From assembly GCA_021397835.1 (NCBI GenBank), contig JAJFZO010000889.1, positions 2,914,001 through 2,978,000 on the forward strand: 64,000 bases of DNA, read 5' to 3'. Shown here piece after piece: positions 30,091-43,699 of the stretch (within the stretch, counting starts at the first letter, position 1; the number at the start of each line of letters is the position of its first letter). Under the pieces are notes generated by a model. It had not been told where the DNA came from and ran no database searches. It worked only from the letters and a program-made list of their open reading frames with translations. The DNA is from Moringa oleifera (lineage: Eukaryota; Streptophyta; Magnoliopsida; Brassicales; Moringaceae). Made by a program: the position numbers and the translations under genes.

Positions 30091-32850
30091 AAAGCCCACC
30101 TCCCCCAGATATAGACAAATCCTGGCCATACCCTTCCACGCACTCGCATCATGCAACCCTCCCCCCAAAGTGACCCGTCTATGTCACATAGCTCGTTTGG
30201 TGGATAAATAAATCAATGCATTTAGCCTGTACCACATATCCCCGCCCCCTAATATCCCTTCGTCTGCAATTTTACCTCTCACGCATTTCATCGAACATCT
30301 AGAGAACCTCTTTTTATGGTTTCCATACATGCTGGCTCCTGTGAAAGCATCACGTGTAACTTTGAAGATTTCGCCCTTCAAATGGATTTCCAGTTGTTAA
30401 ACATCATTGTCGCTGCGGTCAGAGAAAAAAAAGAGGGTGGAAATTGACGTATTGATTCTTACTTCTGCTCGGAAATCGATTCCTGCCAAGTCTCTGTGTT
30501 GCCGATATAATTACCAATGGCTGAGGAAAGAACTCGTTGATTATGACCAACTTTGGCACATTACATTGGAACAACGTAGATATCAGCCTTTTGGACTCTC
30601 ACGATAATATCAAAACGGAAATCAAATGGATCCTGACTTGGATCCATGGGGCCTACTGTTTGGCTTGGAAAACAAAAGGGGAAAATTATTTTGTTTTGGA
30701 TTAGAACACCAAAGTAAACCCTTGTGACTTTTCTTTTTTTCTTTTTTTTTATTAGTTTAACTACATGTTCATTTAAGTAATAAATTACCATAAGATTTAT
30801 CAAAACCCACCAGAAATTAAAATAAAAATTAAACTCTTTTATTTTAACTAATTCAACAGATAATATTTATATTCATACAAAATTTTAAAATGATAAAATT
30901 TTGTCATAAAAACATATTCAAACGAATAATATCCAGATGCAAAATCAGGATATGAAAATTTGATGTTACAATAATAATATAGCATCAATTACCTGCAACA
31001 GTGCTATCAAGTTGACAGTTGAATATATGCGCTGCAAGGAATTTTAGTACACGAAATTAAAGTCTTAATTTCATGGTCCACATCTCATGTCTCATGCCGA
31101 TGACATACAGTAGCAGCAATATCCAATGGTGCCGTCTGCCCCTCGAATAATGGACCGTAATTATACATTCATTGGACCATTTAACCTGCACCCATATTTT
31201 CAATATTTGCGTGCCAAATGAAATTTTATTTTCTTAAAAAATAATATTAAAAAAACAGAGGTGAAGTGAGCTTGGGTGGGGACGCTTAAACCTCGGATAG
31301 TTTGCAGGGAAGAAGGATGACGTGGCGCATGATTGGGCGGGTGTACTTGCTTCCATGCCCGAGCGATAAGCGGCTTGACGTGGACGTGTTGATGTGATGT
31401 TGTTGCCTCTTGAGACCAGAAAGGCAAAAACGACGTAATAATCTGTGTACAGATATAGCTACCCCCTTTCCTCGTTATCTGTTTCGCAAGAGTACATCTC
31501 CCTCGGAATCTGATTCCTTATCTTCAAAGCGGACGGTGCAGATTTAAGAATCTGTTTGTTCCTCATGAGCTTGCTTTTTACATCTCGTGGTTCTCACATA
31601 ATCCTAAATCTTACAAAATTTTACAATTATGGTGGTTGTAGTCATGCCATACGCCCACACCTCTAGATTTCCTCATGGTCAAGCATGTCATGATTTACGG
31701 TCCACATTTAATCACCGTTGGAAGTAACAAACACGGTCCTGATTCCAGCAGCTTTGTCCGTGGAGACCTGACGCCGAAAACTTTTCGCGCATTTCCGTAA
31801 ATAAACAAACCCATAGTTGGCGAAATTAAGATCAACCCTCCTGGGCCAACTTTTATTATTACCCTGCCAATACGTAAAAGTCTGAGAAATTCACGAGAAC
31901 TTGGCGCGGTAATTACGGAACTGAAAAGCAATTTAAATCTGATTAAATTTCAACATCTACGGTTCACGTTTTGTTGTGATATTTTATTTATTTATTTATT
32001 TATTTTTCTTTTGAGTGGCTAGATAAACGCGTGGGGGTTACGGCTTTGCTCGGCTCCCTGTGCTTCTGTTTTGTGTGGAGATGTTCAGCTGCTTGCAAGA
32101 CCACCGTGTGTGTGTACATATACCAGTATTTGCTGAACATTAGGGTATAATTTGTTTTTAATTTCATGTATTAAAAACATATAACCGAGTTACATGTGTT
32201 TTGGAGACGTTATAAATAGAAATGTCACGAGAATCCCTTTATGAAGCATAAAACATGTGAATTTCTTAACATTTTCATTATCCAAGTAACCAACTATTAT
32301 TTTTCTCTGGGCATTTGAAACCGCAAACTCATTATATATTTTTTTGTTCTCTTTTATTATTCAATGTGTTTGGCATGAATTTAAAAGAAATGGAAAAAAT
32401 AAAAAAATAAAATTTTTATAATTTTTAAGATGTTAATAAAATATGACGTCTATATACTGATATTTAAGTTGGATACGAAGGTCTTCTCTGTCCTTAGGAT
32501 TAGCAATGATGATGTTTTTTTGTCTTATTATTTTATTTAAATGTGAAATAAAATACTTTCATTTATTTGTATTTTATTTATCTTTATTCCAAAAAAGAGA
32601 AAAATAGGGCGTAAAAGTGCATCCAAACGAGCTTTAACAAGACCAACCCTCTAATATGTAAGCAAGAATGGGGCCCACCTGGAACACGTAGTCATTTTAG
32701 CTGACTGGAGTTACCCTGTTTTTAATGAGATTTTGGAAATTTCCATCTTTTCCATTTTGGAGAGTTTAATACTTTGAGATTGAGAGAGCATTTAACCATA
32801 GTTAAACTTTAATCGTCGACTCTGGTTAAACTCTGGTTAAGTCCAGACCG
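26700..32850. other. AT-rich intergenic region between DUS2 and PEPCK
   Basis: The right end of DUS2 (5' untranslated region and promoter) takes roughly 26.66-26.85 kb. From 26.85 to 29.8 kb the DNA is extremely AT-rich and shows no gene, apart from a slightly richer island near 28.74-28.90 kb with a CACGTG core (28769-28774). From 29.8 to 32.8 kb composition is more normal and is probably distal PEPCK promoter. It contains a GA microsatellite (30054-30088), ACGT-core motifs (tgacgtggcg near 31318; gacgtggacgtg near 31377) and a short (ttta)n run (about 31985-32004). No open frame there looks real. Confidence 0.5.
30054..30088. repeat. (GA)n microsatellite
   Basis: An uninterrupted GA dinucleotide run of about 35 bases. 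It produces an artificial Arg-Glu repeat in one frame, which is why the open frame over it should not be trusted. Confidence 0.9.
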
Positions 32851-33455
32851 GTGAAGTTATAAAAGGCCTCCTTGGGTACTCTCAATTCGCATCACCTAAT
32901 CTTTCTCCTTTGTTCTTAAAGCCAAACAGCAGTTTGATGATCCAGTCCTCCGTTTACTCCGTTCGTTGGCTTCACTAGCATTTCGCTTTTCGCTCTTCGT
33001 TTTCGTTTCGAGCTTCCATTCTCTGGTCAAGTCTCTCTCTCTCTCTTTCTCTCTCTCCGGTTATCTCTTGTCGCTCTGGTTTCCTGTGCATGTATAATGA
33101 TCCCTTATCTGCTGTGTAGGCTGTTTTTACAGTTGTTCTCTTTGATCTTAAACAGTGATAAGACTGATCAAAGCGGCCATGGAAAAAATACAGCAAAGGG
33201 CCACCTCTTCAGATTTTTTTCTTCCTTCGTTCTGATAAACTCAAAAGTTTTGATATGTTTTTATGAGGAAAAAAAGGAACTCTATATTTATTACTAATCC
33301 GACGAATTTTTATCGGATTGCATCATAAAATATCACCGTTTGGGTTATTATTAGATTTTACTGGTGTCTCTCTGCCTGTATTACGCGAATATTTTGATTA
33401 ACATTCTGGACGCGTCATTTGTTTGCAGAGGGTAGATTTACAGACAGAGAGAGAG
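32815..33455 (+). promoter_or_regulatory. PEPCK core promoter and leader with probable 5' intron
   Basis: A clear TATA box (tataaaa) lies at 32858-32864, so transcription should start near 32890. Just upstream are two adjacent copies of tctggttaa (about 32820-32839) and a related gttaaac, which resemble GT elements. A strong 3' splice site (tgtttgcag) ends at 33428, 27 bases before the start codon, so the leader is probably spliced. Donor candidates lie near 33029 and 33060 in a CT-rich stretch; I cannot choose between them. Confidence 0.55.
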
Positions 33456-36400
33456 ATGGCGGCTAACGGCAACGGAGAGTTCAGCTTCGGGAACGCAACG
33501 GCGGTGAGCGGGCTGGCGAAGATCCAGACGCAGAACAAGAAAGGGAACGGGATCTGCCACGATGACAGTGCTCCTCCCGTCAAGGCCCAAACCATCGACG
33601 AGCTTCACTCTCTGCAAAAGAAGAAATCTGCGCCGACCACTCCTATCAAAGGCACCCAGGGCGCTTTTGCGTCCCTCTCCGAAGAAGAACGCCAAAAGAT
33701 GCAGCTGCAGTCCATTAGGTAAGCTCGTACATGCAACGCATCTTATATAATAAACTCCTCCGTTGATCTTTTATGTGTAGTACAATTCAAGGCGAAAGAA
33801 TGGTGATGCGCTTGGACCTTTGGTCAGTGGGACCCAGGGGCGCGGGTCCACGTGTGGTACCGATAGTAGTGCCACGTAGGAGAGGACATGACAAAGAGGG
33901 TTCCTTCTTAGTCCTTTTTTGGCTCGGTCCCCAGAATCCGACGAGATTGTGTTGCCTATTAGGATATTGGCGTTACCAGATTGTCCCTGTGAAGTCTGTG
34001 AACTGGGCGACCTTTACTGTACCTTGTAGGGCAGATTCGTCATGACACGATTTAATGGTGGGATTTGATTGGAACGAAAACCCGACCCACTTAGCAGCGG
34101 TCGATGTCACAACCACATACCCGAATTTCCCTTTATCTAATCTAGTGCCAGATTGCTTACTTGATTTGTTGATTGACTAATGTTTGAAGCAATTCCTCTA
34201 ATTTATTATGTGAAATCGCAGTGCATCATTGGCGTCTCTGACTAGAGAAACTGGACCGAAGGTGGTGAAAGGAGACCCAGCCAAGAAGGCGGAGGGCCCT
34301 AAGGTGACCCATGCGGAGGACCATCATTTCACCCCCACCATTAGTGTCAGTGACAGCTCCTTGAAGTTTACCCATGTCCTCTACAACCTCTCCCCCGCTG
34401 GTAACACCCGCCGTTTTAACTATGACAAACGGGACTGCTGATGATAAAAAATCTAGCATATTGGTTTTCTTGTCGAATCAAACTTAGGAGCTTTGAATTG
34501 GTTTTGGTGATTGTTGCAGAACTGTACGAGCAGGCCATCAAGTATGAGAAAGGGTCGTTTATCACCTCGACTGGTGCATTGGCTACTCTCTCTGGGGCCA
34601 AGACCGGCCGATCTCCCAGAGATAAGCGTGTTGTCAGGGATGAGACCACCGAGGACGACCTGTGGTGGGGAAAGTAAGTCTCATCAAATCACTTGAGTTT
34701 TTGATGGTCTAATTGAAGAAAAACGAACATCATTGTTTATTGACCGATAACAGAGGTTCACCCAACATCGAAATGGACGAGCATACTTTCTTGGTGAACA
34801 GAGAAAGAGCTGTTGATTACCTGAATTCTTTGGATAAGGTAAATCTCAAGCATTTCTGAACAATCCTTTGTTTAATATGCGAATTGGGCATTAATCTGAA
34901 ATTGATGATCTTCAGGTCTTTGTCAATGATCAATTCTTGAACTGGGATCCAGAGAACAGAATCAAAGTCCGGATTGTCTCAGCCAGGGCTTACCATTCCT
35001 TGTTTATGCACAACATGTAAGTAACAAGTAATGAATATTACTACTAACTTTTATCAGCAGTTTTTGTCTCTGTTGTCCCTTGCACAAAGCTCTAATCCCG
35101 GCCAGATAAGTCTCCTTTATCGTTGTCATAATCTTAATTATATATCCTATCCTGTCTCGAGATTTATCCTCCCTCCATAGAGAAAAGAGGTTAAAATATG
35201 CAGAGATGTAATGGTCAATTAGCTTAGTGTACAATTGGATAACTGGGTGGGTGGCAGGTGTATCCGACCCACTCCTGAAGAACTGGAGAATTTCGGTACT
35301 CCGGACTTCACTATTTACAATGCTGGGCAGTTCCCGTGTAATCGTTACACCCACTACATGACATCCTCCACTAGCATAGACCTTAATCTTGCTAGGAGGG
35401 AAATGGTCATCCTCGGCACACAATACGCCGGGGAAATGAAGAAGGGTCTTTTCAGTGTAATGCATTATCTCATGCCTAAGCGTCAAATCCTCTCCTTACA
35501 TTCTGGCTGCAATATGGGAAAAGATGGAGATGTTGCCCTCTTCTTTGGATTATCAGGTATAGTATCATGGATCATCCTCGCAATGAGGTGCCAAGCCCCA
35601 GCATACGATATGTCCCCTCCATCTCTAACACCTTCCTATATGATTTGAACTATGCTTTATACCCTTTTCATTCTGCTATATCTGCGTTGTTGTTGATGAG
35701 TTGGTTTCAATAATTGTCATATTAGGTACTGGCAAGACAACTCTGTCTACTGATCACAACAGATATCTAATTGGAGATGATGAACATTGTTGGAGCGAGA
35801 ATGGTGTGTCAAACATAGAAGGTGGCTGCTATGCCAAGTGCATTGATCTCTCAAGGGAGAAGGAGCCTGATATCTGGAATGCCATTAAGTTTGGAACTGG
35901 TAATAAAGGCTGTTCGGTCTGATCTTTCAAATACAAATATTTTGGTTTTGCTTCATCATCAATAACCTTGTAACTCTGGCTTGCAGTTCTGGAAAATGTG
36001 GTGTTTGATGAGCATACCCGAGAGGTGGACTATGGTGACAAATCTGTCACAGGTAATATGTCGGTTTTCCCTAGTAATTGAAGTGTCCGAACTATCCTGA
36101 TTCACTTGACAAAAGTTTGAAATGGAGGGAAGTTAGGCCCTGAAAGATTTCATCCTCAATTGATAATTTTCAAGTCTCAACAAGTGCTATTTGTAATGTT
36201 GCAGAGAACACTAGGGCATCCTACCCCATTGAGTTCATCCCAAATGCAAAGATACCATGTGTTGGTCCACACCCTAAGAATGTGATACTTTTGGCATGTG
36301 ATGCCTTTGGTGTGCTCCCACCTGTAAGCAAGCTTAGTCTGGCTCAAACAATGTACCATTTCATTAGTGGTTACACTGCTCTGGTAAGCTTCTATGATTA

Positions 36401-37156
36401 GCTAGAACTTGCCCTTAGTTCATTGCACAAACTTACTAGACTAGGTGACTAAATATCTTGATGATAAATATAGGTCGCAGGCACAGAGGATGGTATAAAG
36501 GAGCCGCAGGCAACCTTCTCAGCTTGCTTTGGTGCAGCATTTATAATGTTGCACCCTACCAAGTATGCAGCCATGCTGGCTGAGAAGATGGAGAAGCATG
36601 GTGCAACAGGATGGCTCGTCAACACCGGCTGGTCAGGTGGAAGGTATACATATTTTGCTTTTTCGATAGGAAGCCAAAGTCATTCCATTTTGAATTGACT
36701 GTCAGCTGGAGAACTGAATCAAACACTTTGATTTGACCGAACCTTTTGCAGATACGGGTCTGGCAGTCGCATCAAATTGGCATACACAAGAAAAATAATT
36801 GATGCTATTCACTCTGGCAACCTCTTGAAGGCGAACTACAAGAAAACTAAAGTGTTTGGGCTTGAGATTCCCAGTGAGGTTGATGGAGTGCCTCCCGAAA
36901 TCCTGGACCCAGTGAACACTGTTAGTCTGGCTATTCCATCAACTCCAATTTAGTTCTATGTTGTCGTTTTTCTAGAGTCTGTCTGATGTTCTTTGAATTT
37001 TCTTGCGTGCAGTGGGCTGATAAGAAGGCATACAACGAGACTCTCCTGAAGCTTGCTGGGTTGTTCAGGAAGAACTTTGAGACATTCACTAACTACAAGA
37101 TTGGGAAGGACGGCAAGCTGACTGAGGAGATCGTTTCAGCTGGTCCAATTTTCTAG
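33456..37156 (+). CDS. PCK1: Phosphoenolpyruvate carboxykinase (ATP)
   Basis: Twelve exons: 33456-33718, 34222-34400, 34520-34673, 34754-34838, 34916-35016, 35258-35556, 35726-35899, 35987-36052, 36205-36383, 36474-36643, 36752-36920, 37013-37156. All introns are GT-AG and all phases fit, giving 660 residues against about 670 for the Arabidopsis enzyme. It turns oxaloacetate and ATP into phosphoenolpyruvate, CO2 and ADP in the cytosol, feeding gluconeogenesis from seed oil and organic acids. The P-loop GLSGTGKT is at 358-365 and the metal-binding DDEH at 378-381; the [10 protein letters not shown] substrate/nucleotide region follows near 557. The N-terminal extension of roughly 100 residues, where plant PEPCK is phosphorylated, is present. 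The second residue is Ala, not Pro. The last exon is duplicated in antisense at 51203-51346. Confidence 0.97.
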
Positions 37157-38441
37157 TTCTGCTCTGCACTAGCAAGAACAAGAAGACAATGTTGTGTCTG
37201 AATGTGGGATACTAGTGATAAAAAGAAAAATAAAAGAAAATGCTGCTAGATTATTATGTTGTTGTGTGGTTCAAGTGATCTGTAAAATGGTTACTTCAAT
37301 TCAGAAATTTTCTCCAGTCACATGATTATATGTTCTGCCTTTAGCTTTTAACTTTGGCTTTTTGTTTACTTTTCATAGAAGTTTTATAAAATTTTAATAT
37401 TTATTTTATTTTATTAATTAAATTTTTATGTTTGAAAAATAATAAATTGATATTTATTATTTTAAATAAAAATACTATAAAATTATAAAATTTATTTTAT
37501 ATTATAAATTAATTTTTATTAATTAATTAATTTAATTTTTTATAAAAAATATAAAGATTAAAATATTTAAATTAAAAATTGTGCAGATGTAAATAAGTAT
37601 TTTGAAGATATTATAAAAAATGTTATATTTTTTTAATATTAAAAATATATTTAAAAATTTTAATATTAATTCTTTTAAAAATAATATAATTATTTAAAAA
37701 TTATAAATTTTTATAATGATAATTTAAAAATTTTTAAATTAAAATTTGTTATAAAAATATTAATATTAATATTTTTTAATTTTTAATTATTTAATAAAAT
37801 TTTAATTTAATTAAAATTATTAATTTTAAAAATGAAAATTTGATTAATAATATAAAATAAATATCAAAATTTTATAAAATTTTTGAAATGAGGTCTGCCA
37901 CTAATTGGAGGCAATATTGTGACACTTCTACCAGCACTTGGATATCACTCACTTCGATTGCAGCCATACAAAACAATGATAATAACCCTTTCAGTATTCC
38001 CATCTTGTGGAGGGTGACCTGCTGATAAAACATATTACATGTAACAGTATAAATTAAAAATTTATATAATATCATAACTTATGGGGGTATATCATAATTT
38101 TTAATTAATTTAAAATTTATAACAGTAGCTTCGCATTTCAGAGAATAATGTTTGCACATCCAAATTGTCCACGTACATACCAAATTCTCACCATAAGCAC
38201 ACAAAATTCGTAAGAGCTGTCAGATTGTATTGAAAGTATTAAACCTTGTCCTTGTTCCATAAATTTCATAACTAAATCATTAATGGAAAGATAAAACCTC
38301 AATTGGATGAAACAGGAACAGGAACAGAGTCGAGATGAAAATAGGATTAGGGAAGTCTACTGCTCTACTTCGCTATGACCTTTAATACAATGCAACGAAG
38401 TTGGAAATTGGGAGGAGGAAATGTTATGCATCCTGTGACTA
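37157..38441. other. Convergent 3' regions of PEPCK and the unknown gene
   Basis: The PEPCK 3' untranslated region runs to about 37.25 kb, where an A-rich stretch with an aataaa-like signal (about 37217-37240) may direct polyadenylation. Positions 37380-37880 are AT-only-like spacer. From 37.9 to 38.44 kb is probably the 3' untranslated region of the minus-strand gene. All of it is inside the left arm of the inverted duplication. Confidence 0.5.
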
Positions 38442-41400
38442 TTAAGGAAAAAGTCTCCAAGCTCGATGCATAATTTCATCATTTACAAATGGACGCAAAG
38501 ACCACATTGTGTTGTAGCTTTGCAATTCCCCTGACAATGACTTGAGATTCACAGAGGTGACAATCTTTTCCTGTACAAAGAGATGATATTTGTCACTCTT
38601 CACATTTGTCAGTCTTCACATCTGCACAGACGTATTTCCACTGCAGAACTAGTCTAAATCTGGATCATACTAAGTGCTGCTTTCTTTAAATGAGAATTTT
38701 GAAATTAAGAGGCAAGAAGTTTGTCACCTGCATCACATAGTCCTGCTTCAGCATACTGTAAATGATCCCCATCAAGACAGCGTAATCTGCGATTTCAGGT
38801 TCTTGAAGATGATGGGAAGCCATTTCATCCTAGAAGACATGTTTAATTGATACATAATTAAAAATTTGACAGTATATTGCATCAATTCCCAGTATAAAGT
38901 AAATGCTGGCTGAACCTCCTGAAGAAAATAAAATGGTTCAGCCAAAAAGGTACCAAAACCTGGGATCCTGCTCATTATCTACAGGCTTGATGAGACAACT
39001 TGACCCAAAAAAAAAAAAATTATGAACAATTTTGCATGCTTCTTGCGACAACAAGGGTTAAAGGAATATGCAGGACCAACGACACAAGGGTAAAAGGAAT
39101 ATGCAGGACCTACAGGTTTAGTAGACGTTGAATTACTCTTAATTTCCTAAATGAATGAATTATTGCTCTTACAGCCTGCAAGCATCAGGTTATATCATTT
39201 CCCCAGGTCTTAGTATCATTAATGTTTCTGCATCTGTTGATGAAGTGTGAATATGGAGATTCTAGTAGTTGTTATACCAGGTGTAACATAGTGAGGATTC
39301 AGCTGAGGAATTATTGGCAACAGCAAAGACAGATGCAATGAAGTTTCTCATTTACATTACATACAACAGTAACGGATCCATATTTCTCAAAGACAAAGAA
39401 TAAAGACAAATACAAACATACGCTAAAAATTAATAAACAAGAAACCAACCTTGTCAACAGTTGCTTGTCCATCCAATTGATTACCCATTTCTCCATGATG
39501 TGAAGGAGAGAGACATTCACCTGTAGTTTTTATTGCACCAGCCATATCCTCTAGGAGGCATTCAAGTTCACCTAGAATGCTTTTGGCTGCAACTCCAGAA
39601 TATGTTACATATTAAATTCAACCTTAAATAGTATTAAACAGAAAAGAAAGAACAGGGAACTGCATATGATTGTGTACTTAAAGAAAATTTTGAGTAAGGT
39701 GAAGTTATATTGGAGATGCATGAACCATGTTAAAACATATAGAAACATAAATGAACAGGTAAACAAGGGAAGAAAACTGCATTTGCTTTCTAAGAGTATT
39801 GGGTCAAGAGAGGTTTATGCAAAATTTCCTCCCCCTAATTTTGCCAGATACCGATGCTTTTAATATATAGCATACTACTGTATCAATACCAATAAAAAAT
39901 TCTAACCTTGTTCTGTTTTCTTTCTTTCTCCTAATTCCAAGACCACAACTTATGTGTCCAACCACCATCACATTCAGGAAAAGTTTACAGTCTCCAATCT
40001 TTCAAATAAAACTATCAATCAGCACCATGTTTAATAGAGGCTGAGATGTTGCGTGGTTACCATCTTTTTCTTATCCTTTTATTACTCATGAGAAATTGTT
40101 AGCCTTTGATGCATGTTACAAAAAATTGTTGGGAAAAATTTAAAGATGATTTGAGTTTTTCATGGTAATGAACAGTAGAAAATACTTACTTTTTCTGGAA
40201 CATAAATGATCAAAACAAACATTTTCCTCCTTAATATTTGGTTCCGATGGTAAGGACAAAATCATCAACTAACTTCCAAACAACAGATGCAGCAGGGAAA
40301 AATCAAATGTCTATTTCTCGCACTCAAAAATGCAATACCTTGCAAAGTTACAGCCTCCACCAATGTAACCAAGGCATTGGGATTTAAGCATTTTCATTTA
40401 CTACTAATTATTGCTGCAAACTTGAAGTATAAAATGTGTTAACTCGTAAATAAAGGTTCACAATGACAATATAGTGTAAAAAATATTTGATAAATGACAA
40501 CTTCTAGCAAGAAAAGATGAAACTGTATATCAAACATGGAAAGCTATATGCTAAATGGATCAGGGTTTCACCCTTTGGATAAGATTTCATGGATCTGAGA
40601 AAAGACTTAAAACAAAAGATAGTCAAGTAGCAAAAAGATTTTACCTTTAATTAAATGGTTACGAAGTCCACTAAGGCATGTATGTACTTTTGTATGGATA
40701 TTTTTGCCCATATATTGGAGGTACAATTGAAGTAAAACCAGTAAATTGTGTGAGAAAAGCAGAAGAACAAAGGCAAGCACATCATAAAACTAAAATATTC
40801 ACAATGAAGATGCTTTGAAGAATGATTGTACTTACACTTGCTCATGCTTTGTACACTGTCATGACTATTCATACAACCTGCTTCGACATATGATTTAAGC
40901 CTTTTTGTTTCATTAACTTTAATAATGTTCTTCATTAACTCAGATGTCGTGTTTATAGGAGGTCGTCGAAGGAATTCTGCGTGGAAATAAGAAACAACTT
41001 TCTTAAGCAACATAGCAAAGATCCCCATTTAAACATTCCTAACAAATAACAAACATAACAACAATGCACCTACCCAAACCCTGCTGAAAGTCATGAAGTA
41101 ATCTGCCTCCAACAGTGACTAGTTCCTCAAGCTTTGCAACCCTACAGTGGCAGAACCACCAACGAAAGATATATATGAAGTTTGACAAGTCACCAAAATG
41201 AAAAACTTGACTTTTTTACATTATTACAGAAATTAAAAAAAAACGTATTTCACTTTGTAAAGGAAAAACATGTTGAGAACATAAAAGCATTCAGAAATGT
41301 GGATGATGAGCGTAAAGCTAACTATTTTGAAATTAATTAGAGACAACAGAATGTAACCATACCATTTTATGTAAATGAGAGGCTTCAAATCCACTTATTA

Positions 41401-41855
41401 AGTATACAAAACTATTGCATAAATTCCATTTGGATCCTTAATATTGGAGAAGTTCTTTACTTTTCCTTTTCTACTCTTTTTGGTACATGCAGTGCCGGTA
41501 AGCACCAATGATACATTAGAAGTATTTATGTAATGTATCTGTCATGAAAAGGAGTTCAGGGGACTAAAATGAGGTAAACTAAAAGCTGAATTGCCCCAAA
41601 ACCCTCATCTATTCCACAGGGCATACTGGGTCAAATAAATTATGCTGTGACATATACCAAGATCTCTGTGAGACATGCAATATATTTTAGAAGCTTCCCA
41701 CTCTTTTGATAGATATGCAACAAGAAAAAACTCAAAGATAATGTGATCATACGTTTGTATATATGCATTTCAAACTACCTTGTCAAAAAATCTTTGAACA
41801 TCTGGAAAATCTTCTCGCTTATTTCATACCTCGATTTGTTTTCTGCACTTCCCAT
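38442..41855 (-). CDS. Plant protein of unknown function, copy 1 (231 residues)
   Basis: Seven coding exons: 41855-41779, 41141-41074, 40976-40836, 40686-40645, 39586-39450, 38829-38728, 38570-38442. All are GT-AG with matching phases. I do not recognise a characterised family; it may belong to one of the plant-specific domains of unknown function (DUF7795 is a possibility from memory only). The protein is soluble, mostly helical, with no signal peptide or membrane segment. Notable parts: an N-terminal KLEELVTVGGRLL helix, an FLRRPP motif (about 50-55), a KRLKSYVEAGC segment, and an LLEDMAGAIKTTGE helix. The start ATG opens with MGSAENK; the frame is open some way upstream, so a longer N-terminus is possible. 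It converges on PEPCK and has its own promoter near 43.3-43.4 kb. Confidence 0.75.
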
Positions 41856-42332
41856 TCTACACAACATGAAAATTTCAAAATGCTTCTCACTGAGATGATG
41901 AAGATCCTTAGTAGAACCAGTCATAAATATTACCAATATAGCAATAACCAATGTATGACAATTTCACATGAAAACTAAGGTCTTCATCAACATTTTGGGA
42001 GTGTCAAGTTAATGTCAATAACAAGTCAATTGCTACATGTAAAATTCAATGCCATAAAGCAAATCATGCCCAGATCAGGAGATGAATGGAATTACGAGAC
42101 GCACATCAGCACTTACTGATTTCATGCACATTCACATTATTCGTAATGTGGAATTTAAATAATATATCAGTGTATGAAGCAATGCTGCTTCAACGTCACT
42201 GCTATGAGCAAAATAAGAACCATGCAACACAAAGGATATGAAACCTTCAATGACATTTCTTTTAGGCTATATTTATTGTTCATAAAATAAATAGAAGCCA
42301 ACAACTTCTTACAAGGCAAAGAGATTGAGATA

Positions 42333-43699
42333 GAAGGATATATTTTTGTTATCATCACAAATTGATCTTCCGCCTTCCAACTTTTCCTGATGCTTGTTGG
42401 GTCACAGTTCTAGCAAACAAGTCTATCACAACCTGCATTTCATGTCAAACAATCTAAATAAAAGACTTATCTATAGCCACAAAGATAAAAGCCATCATAA
42501 AATAGAGAAGCATGAAGCATGCACAGTCCTACTTGATTTTCCTTTTTTTCAAAATAGAGGTCTTATCAATATTTGTAACTTCAATGTCAATATTTTCTGA
42601 GCTGACAATTGCACAAACCAATAAAAGGAACTGAGAAAGAAGTAAAAAACCCCAAAAGTTGAATATCCAGTAACAACGAGCCCAAGAACTTGCTGTAATG
42701 ATAAATACAAAATGGAAATAAAGAAGTAATGAATTGAAAAATTAACTTAAAACTAAACAAATTAAAAGACTGAAGAAAGCATAAAAAGAAAGTGTGAAGC
42801 CTCCTGGAAGGTGCTGTTGTGGTTCACGTCCTCAGTTGAAAATTCAACTTTAGTTAGTGTTTGTCGATTGTTGTATCTTCCCATGACAGTAAGCACAGGT
42901 AATCAACCAAGAAACAAAATTTCACGATCACTGCACTCCAAACGAAGTTCCCTTCTCAGACAATTTACCAAACACATTATATGAGTAAGCAAAACCGGGG
43001 TCGCGCATCTTTAACATCATGCAACAGGCTTTCGAAATCAAAATTTAAAAAGGTCCTCTGTTTTTAATCTTCTTTTTTAAATCAATTAAGTCAGACAAAC
43101 AGAATGAACCATATGGAGCACATACAAACGAAGCATATCTGCAAATTAATACATAGTACCCAGATGTAATTCAATATGTAGTCAACTCAAAAGAAAATAA
43201 AGAAAAACTCAAAACGAAGAATAGATAAGAAGACCATTACTTCTGTAATTCAACTCAAACGAAATTCCACACAAGTATGTAGGAGTTGCTAACCGTGCTT
43301 ACCTTTTCTTCCTACATGTGCAGTGGAAAGAAAACAGCCTAGTCTTCAACCACAACAGGTACGCTTCTCCAAACGAACCGTTTCTGCATTTTATAATTAA
43401 AAGAGAGCTATTTGATTAAGAACCACACATATTTCACTTCTTTAAAAATGAAATGGCCCCTTTGTTAATTGACCAGGATCATGTTTATTATATGAGATAA
43501 AAATAAAATTGGATAATTTTTAACTTAATTTTATATTTAATGAATTGATAAAATTGAAATAAACTTATTATATATATTTTTAATTTATAAAATAAAATCA
43601 TCACTTTAAAAGTAAGATGATATTCATCTTTTATTTGTATAATTTAATATCATCAAATAAATATATTTATTTTTAATTAATATAAATATATTTAAAAAA
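42333..43699. other. 5' region of unknown gene copy 1, and spacer
   Basis: This part is not in the duplication. It should hold the leader exon(s), a leader intron and the promoter of the minus-strand gene, which probably starts near 43.30-43.40 kb where composition changes. No TATA box is obvious. From 43.45 kb rightwards the DNA is AT-rich spacer. Confidence 0.4.

Larger units (their letters stand above)
36992..42332 (+). repeat. Left arm of a 5.3-kb inverted duplication
   Basis: This arm runs from inside PEPCK intron 11, through exon 12 and the whole seven-exon unknown gene, to a point upstream of that gene's start. It matches the reverse complement of 45991-51372 along its full length, introns and spacers included. 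By eye I count 8 differences in the 144-base PEPCK exon and 9 in the 129-base last exon of the unknown gene; introns are less alike. The inner end is sharp at 42331-42332. Confidence 0.9.

Noticed and set aside
29940..30173. Open frame of 77 residues with an Arg-Glu repeat
   Set aside because: It is created by the GA microsatellite and proline-like low complexity; no conserved part.
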